This document shows, one piece after another, positions 23,703 through 30,551 of a stretch of DNA of 64,000 nt (the first letter of the stretch is position 1; every line of letters starts with the position of its first letter). A program made the translations under genes and the position numbers. Source of the DNA: a virus; IMG/VR virus record IMGVR_UViG_3300018790_000468, positions 48,224-112,223 of that record. One strand, written 5' to 3'. Below the pieces are notes generated by a model. The model saw only the letters and a program-made list of their open reading frames with translations. It did no database searches and was not told the DNA's origin.

Positions 23703-25037
23703 ATGCAAGAGCACGCTTTAGACCTGGATTTCTTTGAGCATGTATTTCTATACAAATCACTCACCGACGAAAAGTTTTTAGGCTCAATAGTGGACATTGT
23801 CAAGCCTGCTTTCTTCAAAGACAGAAACATCAAAAGTATTTTCAGCATCATTAAAGAATTTTACGTTAAAAATACTACTGTACCCACATTAACTGAGATC
23901 AAGGCTTATCTGAGTACTGACAAGCTTAAGGAGAGCTTCAAAGAAGCCATTTCAAAATTTAAAGACATTGACAAGAATTTTAATGAAGAAGAGCTCTATC
24001 GTAATGCTGAAAGATTTCTGAGAGAAAAAGCTGTGTACACAACCATGCTGGAGGTAGCAGACAAGTGTTCAAAGGGCGAAATTAATACAGCAGAAATTCT
24101 GGAGAAGTTCGATACTTCATGCAGTATTAATTTGGCCATGGACCTCGGCATAGAGATATTAACTGATTCACAGCTTATCATAGACGATTTGAATAAAGTT
24201 GAAAGCTTCATCTCCACCGGGTATCCCTGGATTGATCAACGCATAGGTGGTGGGTTACAGCAGAACGGCAGATCATTGTATGTCTTTGCAGGTGAAACAA
24301 ACATAGGCAAATCAATCTTCCTGGCTAATGTAGCTACAAACATTGCCAAGCAAAACAAAACTGTGTTATTAATTTCTCTTGAAATGCCAGAACTCATATA
24401 TGCCAAGAGGCTTTCTTCTAATATTACTAAGATTCCAATCTTTAGACTGAAGGGCGAGCAAGATCAACTCAAGATTGGGCTAGATGAATTTAACAAAAAG
24501 AACCCTAGTGCAAGAATTTATGTGAAAGAGTTCCCCCCATCCACAATATCACCTTTGCAGCTGAATGCTTTTATAAAGAAGTTTATTGCCAAGGGCATCA
24601 AAGTGGATGCTATTGTACTTGATTATCTTAACCTTATTCATTCACCGACTGGTACTAATTCATATGAAAGAGTAAAATATGTTACTGAAAAAGTACGTGC
24701 CATGTCCTATGTTTTTAATTGCCCCATCATCTCTGCTACTCAATTGAATCGCTCTGGATATAATGAATCTGACCCTTCCATTGCCACTATCAGTGAGAGC
24801 ATAGGGTTAGCTGCAACTGCAGATGTTGTCATGAGTATTTTTCAGACAGATGAGGAGAGGGAGCTGGGTGTTATTCACTTGGGCATGATGAAGAATCGAT
24901 TTGGACCAAATTTCGGTAATATTCTGCTGCGAGTAGATTATCCAACACTGACAATAACACAAGATGACAACATCAATGATACAGATGAGAGCAACTCGCT
25001 CACATCAACACTCAAGGCACTAGCAGATAACAATTGA
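23703..25037 (+). CDS. 41: Replicative DNA helicase (gp41, DnaB family)
   Basis: 444 aa (T4 475). Hexameric 5'-3' helicase partner of the gp61-type primase at 31936. Seen: a helical N-terminal domain (about 1-140), STGYPWIDQRIGGGLQQNGR, Walker A FAGETNIGKS (about 195-204), VLLISLEMPE, Walker B VDAIVLDYLNLI and ISATQLNRSGY (sensor Gln). All motifs intact. Confidence 0.94.
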   Translation: MQEHALDLDFFEHVFLYKSLTDEKFLGSIVDIVKPAFFKDRNIKSIFSIIKEFYVKNTTVPTLTEIKAYLSTDKLKESFKEAISKFKDIDKNFNEEELYRNAERFLREKAVYTTMLEVADKCSKGEINTAEILEKFDTSCSINLAMDLGIEILTDSQLIIDDLNKVESFISTGYPWIDQRIGGGLQQNGRSLYVFAGETNIGKSIFLANVATNIAKQNKTVLLISLEMPELIYAKRLSSNITKIPIFRLKGEQDQLKIGLDEFNKKNPSARIYVKEFPPSTISPLQLNAFIKKFIAKGIKVDAIVLDYLNLIHSPTGTNSYERVKYVTEKVRAMSYVFNCPIISATQLNRSGYNESDPSIATISESIGLAATADVVMSIFQTDEERELGVIHLGMMKNRFGPNFGNILLRVDYPTLTITQDDNINDTDESNSLTSTLKALADNN

Positions 25038-25060
25038 TTATTTATAGATTTTCCTAAATA
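25034..25060 (+). promoter_or_regulatory. Probable early promoter of 25069-27059
   Basis: TTGATT (25034-25039), 15 bp, TAAATA (25055-25060), 8 nt to the ATG at 25069. The -10 also reads as a late-like CCTAAATA, so the class is uncertain. Confidence 0.4.
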
Positions 25061-25068
25061 CTCATAGA

Positions 25069-25947
25069 ATGCAAGACAAGTACTGCTTTGTTGTACCGTC
25101 CAATATAGAGGCGGCCAGCTGTGTATTGGCCTTTCTATGGCTTACCAAGAAAGATGATGTTACAACCATTGTGTCCAGTGAGAACAACCTACAGAACGAT
25201 CTCAAAAAAATTAAATTGGATGCATTCAAGTTTGTGTATATTGTTGGCTTCTATGATTTTAAGGGTCTAGATCAACTGTACAATCGTAAAAACATATACG
25301 TCATTAATAAAAAACTTACTAATGTGCCAGACTTTGAGTTGACCCACTTTCTCTCTGGTGGTAACACTACTTTAGACTTGATAATTAACATGCTGCAGAA
25401 ACATACCCAAGACAAACTAAGCAACAATCAAGAGATCTTTCTTGACAACATCAGACGGTACTTGACATTCACATTTGAAAATGATCTTACTCCATTAAAG
25501 CTATTTTACTACTTCAAAACACAACCCGACATGAACAAGGTGGATGCATTCATACGCAAATTTCATGCCGGGTTAATATTGTTCAACGAAACAGAGAACT
25601 ACAAGATTAGCATATTGCTCAAGGAGCTGGCCATAACACTCAAATCATTGAAGCTGTTCAAAGGCACTGTGAGCCACAACAACATCACATACAATGTAGT
25701 TTCCACTTTTAGCTCCAAATTTAAGAATGAAGTTGCTCACAAGATTCTCAAGAAAGGTGTGGACATCTCACTTGTGTTGGATCTGGAAAAACGAACAGCA
25801 CATTTTCGCAAGAACAAAGACATTGACATTGACTTAGGCAATTTCGTGCATAAATGCTTTTCAGGATATGGAACTGAACATGCAGCATTTTGCAAGCTCA
25901 ATGAGCAAATCATTGACTTAACAAAGAATTTCTTCCCCATTACATGA
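25069..25947 (+). CDS. DHH-family fold protein lacking catalytic residues
   Basis: 292 aa. The order of elements follows DHH/DHHA1 phosphoesterases (NrnA/RecJ-like). An N-terminal strand and SNIEAASCVLAFLW stand where D-x-D-G/A-x-x-S would be. KFVYIVGFYDFKGLD is in the 'D' strand position, IYVINKKLTNV is where DHH belongs, and there is a DHHA1-like C-terminal part ISLVLDLEKRTAHFRKN...IDLGNFVHKCFSGYGTEHAAF, the last matching GGGH-x-x-AA. DHH reads NKK and the Asp residues are gone, so catalysis is unlikely. I infer a nucleic-acid-binding or scaffolding role in replication. It starts an operon that includes bS21. Confidence 0.6.
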   Translation: MQDKYCFVVPSNIEAASCVLAFLWLTKKDDVTTIVSSENNLQNDLKKIKLDAFKFVYIVGFYDFKGLDQLYNRKNIYVINKKLTNVPDFELTHFLSGGNTTLDLIINMLQKHTQDKLSNNQEIFLDNIRRYLTFTFENDLTPLKLFYYFKTQPDMNKVDAFIRKFHAGLILFNETENYKISILLKELAITLKSLKLFKGTVSHNNITYNVVSTFSSKFKNEVAHKILKKGVDISLVLDLEKRTAHFRKNKDIDIDLGNFVHKCFSGYGTEHAAFCKLNEQIIDLTKNFFPIT

Positions 25948-26234
25948 ACATCAAAGAACTCAACCCTTCGTTTAAAATGGTTGAGTCTGAAACAATGCAC
26001 AACTTCTTATCTTTTTGCACCTTCATATACCTAATAAATGGTAAAAAACTTAACTTGGCAAATATCTTTCTGCTATGCCTAAAGAATGAAAACATTAAGA
26101 AACTATACAAAAGAATATTAGAAGTGGATAATGATTATTATGCCTTTAAAATGTTCTTTGAATTTGATCCTACACTGTACAAGAGTAAATACATAATGAA
26201 GTTTTTAAGCAACAGAGAAAAATATGAGAAATAA
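25944..26234 (+). CDS. Small replication-region protein, unknown
   Basis: 96 aa, helical. The stretch YYAFKMFFEFDPTLYKSKY resembles, from memory, a conserved piece of T4 gp59 helicase loader (AFKEIFEYNP...), and the gene lies between gp41 and gp32 as gp59 does in related phages. The protein is less than half of gp59's length. Function therefore unproven. ATGA overlap with the gene before and 11-nt overlap with bS21. Confidence 0.5.
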   Translation: MNIKELNPSFKMVESETMHNFLSFCTFIYLINGKKLNLANIFLLCLKNENIKKLYKRILEVDNDYYAFKMFFEFDPTLYKSKYIMKFLSNREKYEK

Positions 26235-26427
26235 CGCCGAAGTAAAATTAGAGTCAAAGAAATCCTCTAGCAAAGAATATTTTGATAAAAAGCTAAATAT
26301 CTTTTCCAAGTCAGTTAAGAAAAGTGGTGTGCTAGAAGATTTAAAATGGAAACGATGCTTCTACAAGCCATCAATGCTCAAGAAGTTGAAGAAGAAGAAT
26401 GCGCACTTGAAGTGGAAATTTTATTGA
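26224..26427 (+). CDS. rpsU: Ribosomal protein bS21 homologue
   Basis: 67 aa. bS21 is a small basic protein on the 30S platform next to the anti-Shine-Dalgarno end of 16S rRNA. Seen: SKEYFDKKLNIFSKSVKKSG (cf. the family's ...ALRRFKRSCEKAG), followed by VLEDLKWKRCFYKP, then SMLKKLKKKNA (cf. VLAEVRRREFYEKP...RKRAKASA). The diagnostic GVL...FYKP spacing is kept. Phage-borne bS21 is known in aquatic phages and is thought to compete for host ribosomes. It overlaps both neighbours (11 nt upstream, TGATG downstream), so it is made with the replication proteins. Confidence 0.88.
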   Translation: MRNNAEVKLESKKSSSKEYFDKKLNIFSKSVKKSGVLEDLKWKRCFYKPSMLKKLKKKNAHLKWKFY

Positions 26428-27059
26428 TGTTAAGTGATTTCGAGAAATTCCTTTACAACAAATACTTGAGCTGCACTAAAAAAGCACAAAACAAACCCTA
26501 TACTCTTCGAAAAGATTTTTCCAATATTGACAGCTCTACGGCCTTCTATCTGAAGAAGTTGGGCCTTTTTTTCAACAAATTCAAGCAAATCAAAATTGAT
26601 GATTTTTTTGGAGCCCCTTTTGGTTTGCACAAGGATGAAAAATACATTGATTTGAAGTTCTACATTTCACCCAAAGCTGTAAACATGTACAACATGTATA
26701 AGAAACAAAAAGAAACACAAGACCCCGACACTACTGACAATCTAAAACACACAGCATCTGCATTAAAATTTATTAAAAACTATTGCTCTGTCCACAACAT
26801 ACACATCAAAGACTATCTCAATTTTACTGAACATACAAATAGCCTGCCAGCATTTGTAGGACATCTGCAATCGCATGATGTTAACTTTTACTCACTGATG
26901 GGATTTAATAATTTTATGAAACTATTGACACAAAATTTTGAAACCCACAAATTTGTGCTTGGTGATGTGCTTGACAACATGCATGAGATATACAGCAATT
27001 TTGTGCGATCTAAAAAATTAAAAGTTTTAGTAAGAGAAGGCATTAAGAAAATTGCTTGA
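26427..27059 (+). CDS. Replication-region protein, possible helicase-loader position
   Basis: 210 aa from ATG 26427, which overlaps the bS21 stop (TGATG). A longer in-frame reading would run inside bS21. Helical, with KPYTLRKDFSNIDSSTAFYL, FKQIKIDDFFGAPFGLH and LPAFVGHLQSHDVNFYSLMG. I recall similar proteins in the replication blocks of T4-like aquatic phages without a firm function. Length and location between gp41 and gp32 match gp59 (T4 217 aa), but I see no clear sequence match. Confidence 0.5.
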   Translation: MLSDFEKFLYNKYLSCTKKAQNKPYTLRKDFSNIDSSTAFYLKKLGLFFNKFKQIKIDDFFGAPFGLHKDEKYIDLKFYISPKAVNMYNMYKKQKETQDPDTTDNLKHTASALKFIKNYCSVHNIHIKDYLNFTEHTNSLPAFVGHLQSHDVNFYSLMGFNNFMKLLTQNFETHKFVLGDVLDNMHEIYSNFVRSKKLKVLVREGIKKIA

Positions 27060-27083
27060 TATATTATACTCTTCCTATATTAT
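27056..27083 (+). promoter_or_regulatory. Early promoter of gp32
   Basis: TTGATA (27056-27061), 16 bp, TATTAT (27078-27083), 8 nt to the ATG at 27092. It supports this start over the ATG at 27056. Confidence 0.6.
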
Positions 27084-27091
27084 ATTTAAAT

Positions 27092-27940
27092 ATGAATGAC
27101 ATCACCAAATCAATGTTTGAGAGTATTAAAACGGCACTAGTTCGTCAAGACAATGGCAATTCCTCCTATCGCGACATCCTCAGGATGGAAGCAGATAAGA
27201 CGTACGTAGTACGCTTGCTGCCCAACATCAAGGATCCTGCCAAGACTTTCTTCCACTTCTATCAACATGCTTTCAATAGCTTTGCAACAGGCAAGTTCAT
27301 GTCTGTGGTTTCACCTTCATCCTTTGGAGAAAGAGATCCCATCTCTGAACTCAAGTACAAATTAATACGCACAGGATCTGATGAAGAAAAGAAGAAGGCA
27401 GCCACTCTTGCGTGGTCTGAGCGTTGGCTAGTGAATGCATACATTGTTGATGACCCTACTAATCCTGATAACAACGGCAAGGTTAAGATTCTACAGTTTG
27501 GCAAGCAATTGCACAAGATTATCATGCGTGCTATTGATGGTGATGACGCAGATGATCTTGGTGTAAAAGTATTCTCACTCAAAGCTGATGGTGTTAATCT
27601 CAAGATTACTTGTGAGACCCAGGGCGGGTTCAAGACGTACACTTCCTCCAAGTTCTCCATGCCAAGGGCCATTGATGGTGTAACTGATAAGAACATTGAT
27701 GAAATTCTTGGCACCATGCATGACTTGGAGAAAATTAACCCAGTCAAATCCTATGATGATCTCAAGAAGATTCTGGATGAGCATTTTCTCTGTGTTGAGT
27801 CTGCAGATAATGTGACACAAGAAGTTGCAGTCAAGCCAATGGAGAGACAATCAATTGTCACAGCTGCTAGCACCTCAAAGCCTTCTGCAGCAGTTGATGA
27901 TGATGAGGTCAAGAGATTACTTGACGGATTAGATGAATAA
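27092..27940 (+). CDS. 32: Single-stranded DNA-binding protein (gp32)
   Basis: 282 aa (T4 301). Coats ssDNA and organises replication and recombination proteins. Seen: an N-terminal self-association segment, then RDILRMEADKTYVVRLLPN, FFHFYQHAFNSFATGKFMSV, SERWLVNAYIVDDP and KILQFGKQLHKIIM, which match the gp32 OB-fold core. The T4 zinc Cys/His set is not evident. The C-terminus is acidic (DDDEVKRLLDGLDE), the usual protein-interaction tail. It overlaps the next gene by 8 nt. Confidence 0.88.
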   Translation: MNDITKSMFESIKTALVRQDNGNSSYRDILRMEADKTYVVRLLPNIKDPAKTFFHFYQHAFNSFATGKFMSVVSPSSFGERDPISELKYKLIRTGSDEEKKKAATLAWSERWLVNAYIVDDPTNPDNNGKVKILQFGKQLHKIIMRAIDGDDADDLGVKVFSLKADGVNLKITCETQGGFKTYTSSKFSMPRAIDGVTDKNIDEILGTMHDLEKINPVKSYDDLKKILDEHFLCVESADNVTQEVAVKPMERQSIVTAASTSKPSAAVDDDEVKRLLDGLDE

Positions 27941-28361
27941 AACACCTCAAGAAGAGTATCTTGAAAAAGTAGAACTGATCAAGTTCTTTGGAGCCGTAAA
28001 AGGTTCCTTGAATGAGATCAACACCAAGGTTGTGGAAGGTAGCAATCTGCGGTCCGATCTGGATATTAAAAAGCTGGCCCTGGACCACGACAAAGCCATG
28101 GGCACACCACAAGCTGCAGAACCACAATCTCAATTGCAGCTTGTGCACGGAGACTCTAGCAATAATTTTGTGCAGGCACCTATTGCTATTGAAACTATTT
28201 CACATGATGATCCCAACCAATTAACATTGCCATTTGACAAGAAATACAGTCTGAATGACATTTTTGCAAAAATTGATGACATGTACAGAAAAGTTATTCT
28301 TCTGGAGAATCAAGTTTATAAATTGCAGCAACTAGTTGAGAATAAAAAAAAAGAACTATAA
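27933..28361 (+). CDS. Small coiled-coil protein between gp32 and clamp
   Basis: 142 aa. The N-terminal helix EEYLEKVELIKFFGAVKGSL is followed by a disordered Gln-rich middle and a C-terminal coiled coil (DDMYRKVILLENQVYKLQQL). No family recognised; probably replication-linked by context. Confidence 0.5.
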   Translation: MNKTPQEEYLEKVELIKFFGAVKGSLNEINTKVVEGSNLRSDLDIKKLALDHDKAMGTPQAAEPQSQLQLVHGDSSNNFVQAPIAIETISHDDPNQLTLPFDKKYSLNDIFAKIDDMYRKVILLENQVYKLQQLVENKKKEL

Positions 28362-28362
28362 T
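28336..28362 (+). promoter_or_regulatory. Early promoter of sliding clamp
   Basis: TTGAGA (28336-28341), 15 bp, TATAAT (28357-28362), 8 nt to the ATG at 28371. Confidence 0.5.
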
Positions 28363-28370
28363 ATATCAAA

Positions 28371-29081
28371 ATGGTTCTCAAGATTTACAACCTAAAAGCC
28401 TTTAACAACGGGTTTTTGTATAACATATCCAAACTAACCGATAGCTGCATCTTACGATTTGAAAAGAATGAAGTGTCTTGCATTGCAAGTAACAATGACA
28501 ACACTGTAGTTTATTACAGTTCTTCCAATCAGGATACACCCTTTATAAATGACAACCTAGTCACACTCAACATACCAGACGTTAAGAAGTTGATAAAAAT
28601 ATTCTCTTGCATTGAGGATAATAATATTCAATTGGCTGTTGAAAACAATAACATATCCTTTGCAAACAACTCTTTCAAATTCAAGTACCATCTGCTAGAA
28701 GATGGTATCATTGTCATACCAAAGATAAACATTTCAAAGATATTTGCCCTACAGTTCAACACCACTTTCAAAATTAAAAAGAATGAGCTTCAAAATATTC
28801 TCAAGGCAAGCACCATTGCATTGGATGTTACAAAGCTATATCTATACAGTGATGACACAGGCATCTTTTGTGATTTTACTGACAACAACAGACACAACAT
28901 TGATAGTATTGCTCTGAAGATAACGGATACTTTTGAAGGTGAAAAGATCAAGCAACCTGTGCCTATTAACTTTGAGATTGTGAGATTGATATCATCTTCA
29001 AAATCTAACGCGCTAAACATCAATTACAACAACAGCCTCGGGGTGTTTCTCTTTGATCTTGAGGAACAAGGGCACCTGTAA
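28371..29081 (+). CDS. 45: Sliding clamp (gp45), reading frame ends before the last conserved strand
   Basis: 236 aa in the open frame (T4 228). Trimeric processivity clamp, also the late-transcription coactivator platform. The beta-strand pattern and position between gp32 and primase support the call, with SLGVFLFDLEEQGHL at the end. T4 gp45 ends with a conserved YVVALEA strand. Here the frame stops at TAA (29079-29081), but the +1 frame immediately continues KYVVSALVN and stops at 29107-29109. A +1 slip at CTG-TAA would give a complete 245-aa clamp. Either programmed frameshifting, a recent indel, or an assembly error. Confidence 0.85.
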   Translation: MVLKIYNLKAFNNGFLYNISKLTDSCILRFEKNEVSCIASNNDNTVVYYSSSNQDTPFINDNLVTLNIPDVKKLIKIFSCIEDNNIQLAVENNNISFANNSFKFKYHLLEDGIIVIPKINISKIFALQFNTTFKIKKNELQNILKASTIALDVTKLYLYSDDTGIFCDFTDNNRHNIDSIALKITDTFEGEKIKQPVPINFEIVRLISSSKSNALNINYNNSLGVFLFDLEEQGHL

Positions 29082-29109
29082 ATATGTTGTGTCAGCGCTT
29101 GTAAACTGA
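29046..29109 (+). repeat. Direct repeat copy 1 (clamp 3' end)
   Basis: A 64-bp stretch, roughly three-quarters identical to 29777-29842, with a 2-nt gap at the point where the clamp frame breaks. It encodes LFDLEE...KYVVSALVN once the frame is shifted. Confidence 0.8.
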
Positions 29110-29117
29110 GCAAATAT

Positions 29118-29741
29118 ATGTACAATACAGAATCATGGAAGGGAACTTTTATTAATGATTTAATAAGAGACTTGCAGTGTGGATCTTATCTAGAGTTGGG
29201 GATAGCGGCTGCCGATACATGGAATGCTGTTACTTGTCAAAATAAAGTCGGTATTGATAGTAACCCCAACATACGAGTGCCTGGTGTTATTTGTAATACA
29301 ACAGATGAATACTTCAAATCCCTGGATCCTACTGTTAAATTTGATCTCATTTACATTGACGCATATCATGAAAAAAATCAAGTCAAAAGAGATTTTTGCA
29401 ACAGCTGGAACCACTTGAATCCAGGCGGCACAATTGTAATGCATGATATTAACCCACTATCTTCTGAAGCTACAAGTGCATTTGCCAATCATAATTGTTT
29501 TGCATTTTGGATTGGTTTGGTTAATGCCTACCAATCAAGATTGGCAGTTTTCAGTGGTGGCACTATTTGTGGAAAATACGACAGCGTCGGGTTATACTAC
29601 AAGAATGATGAAGCAATCGATTCAAATAATTTAAATGTGGATCATAGTTATGAGTATTTCGATAACAACAGGGAAACCTTGATTAAAAAGCTAGAGCTAT
29701 CATACAATGATATTATTGCAAAATATTCACAATTTAAATGA
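29118..29741 (+). CDS. Class I SAM-dependent methyltransferase-like protein (Methyltransf_24 type)
   Basis: 207 aa. Seen: CGSYLELGIAAADTWNAV (motif I, E-x-G), VGIDSNP (motif II Asp), FDLIYIDAYHEKNQVKRDF (motif IV, D-A-H) and HLNPGGTIVMHDINP (motif V/VI). This fold is common in small phage and glycan-cluster methyltransferases; the substrate is unknown. It lies between two copies of the clamp 3' end, suggesting arrival by insertion or duplication, and has no recognisable promoter of its own. Its stop overlaps the 34-codon clamp-tail ORF by ATGA. Confidence 0.7.
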   Translation: MYNTESWKGTFINDLIRDLQCGSYLELGIAAADTWNAVTCQNKVGIDSNPNIRVPGVICNTTDEYFKSLDPTVKFDLIYIDAYHEKNQVKRDFCNSWNHLNPGGTIVMHDINPLSSEATSAFANHNCFAFWIGLVNAYQSRLAVFSGGTICGKYDSVGLYYKNDEAIDSNNLNVDHSYEYFDNNRETLIKKLELSYNDIIAKYSQFK

Positions 29742-29842
29742 CAACAAACACATCAACTTGTAGCAATTTGAATATATTTCTTTTTGATCTTGAAGAATCT
29801 ACACACACTGGTAAATATGTTGTATCAGCGTTTGCAAATTAA
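29738..29842 (+). CDS. 34-codon ORF encoding a copy of the clamp C-terminus
   Basis: MTTNTSTCSNLNIFLFDLEE followed by STHTGKYVVSAFAN, an intact version of the gp45 C-terminal strand that the main clamp frame lacks. ATGA-coupled to the methyltransferase. It could be a translated micro-protein, or simply a remnant of a duplicated clamp 3' end; sequence alone cannot decide. Confidence 0.45.
   Translation: MTTNTSTCSNLNIFLFDLEESTHTGKYVVSAFAN
29777..29842 (+). repeat. Direct repeat copy 2 (clamp 3' end)
   Basis: 66-bp diverged copy of 29046-29109. Differences are mostly synonymous in the KYVVSA part, so it has evolved under coding constraint. Confidence 0.8.
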
Positions 29843-29846
29843 AATT

Positions 29847-30215
29847 ATGAAATTAGTTAAAAATAAAATTCGCACTGCAGGTTACTTTATCAAGAGATTG
29901 AGAGATAATGGGTTTATCGTACTTAAGATGTTCTTTAGATATGGTAAACACGATGCACGTCGCTGGACTGTGTTAGTTGATCCAAGTGGCGCATCAGTGT
30001 TCATTACTTGTTATGAGAACAAGGACTTTATGAATGAAATTATGTTTGAGTTTAATGATGGTGGCGTAAAGTTTCCTAAGAACTTTAGTATTAAAACCGA
30101 TTCATTGGAAGTTATCATACATCACTTGATTACAAGTGGTGTATGCAATGAATACCCCACAAGTTTATATCACAAGAAACCAATAAATATTGTTGATGAA
30201 GAAGAGGAAAGATAA
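29847..30215 (+). CDS. Conserved small phage protein, unknown
   Basis: 122 aa from ATG 29847. It contains TAGYFIKRLRDNGFIVLKMF, RRWTVLVDPSGASVFITCYE and FEFNDGGVKFPKNFSI, a pattern I recall from conserved proteins next to gp45 in T4-like aquatic phages. A compact beta-rich domain; role unknown. Acidic C-terminal tail. It overlaps the next gene by 20 nt. Confidence 0.55.
   Translation: MKLVKNKIRTAGYFIKRLRDNGFIVLKMFFRYGKHDARRWTVLVDPSGASVFITCYENKDFMNEIMFEFNDGGVKFPKNFSIKTDSLEVIIHHLITSGVCNEYPTSLYHKKPINIVDEEEER
30182..30189 (+). promoter_or_regulatory. Late promoter (AATAAATA)
   Basis: 6 nt before the ATG at 30196, inside the end of the previous gene. It selects that ATG over upstream TTG codons. 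Confidence 0.55.
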
Positions 30216-30546
30216 TCCTGATTCAGGTGATGATGAGAGTATGAAGAAGAAAGAGGACAAGCTAAAGCAATCGCAAGAATTAGATAAAATTCTCAAGGCT
30301 GCACTTAATAATTATTTGATGTCCCAAGTGTCAGAAGTAAAAAGCCGAACCCGGGATATTGATGCTCTTAAAGCTACTATAGAAGAATTTTTAAACAGCT
30401 ACATATTGCTGGGGTATTCACCTGTGGGTGAACCAGTGCATGTTGTGTCCGCGCACAATCAACAAGAGGCTGATTCACTATCTGCTTTGTTAAATAAGTT
30501 TCTTTTGAATCAGAATGAAAGACCGGATCAAGGTTTTCCTTTCTAA
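30196..30546 (+). CDS. Small conserved protein, unknown
   Basis: 116 aa. A charged N-terminus (Lys/Asp/Glu) precedes helices with LDKILKAALNNYLMSQ and a short alpha/beta end VGEPVHVVSAHNQQEADSLS. No family recognised. A late promoter is embedded in the preceding gene. Confidence 0.5.
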   Translation: MKKRKDNPDSGDDESMKKKEDKLKQSQELDKILKAALNNYLMSQVSEVKSRTRDIDALKATIEEFLNSYILLGYSPVGEPVHVVSAHNQQEADSLSALLNKFLLNQNERPDQGFPF

Positions 30547-30551
30547 CCAAA

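Noticed and set aside
26346-26426. N-terminal extension of the 210-aa gene after bS21
   Set aside because: It runs inside bS21 in another frame; the TGATG stop-start overlap gives a normal coupled start at 26427.
27262-27747. 161-codon - strand ORF
   Set aside because: Antisense to gp32; no supporting signal.
29046-29842. Group I intron splitting the clamp gene
   Set aside because: Both flanks contain the same clamp end (a duplication), so splicing would not be needed, and no intron core was recognised.
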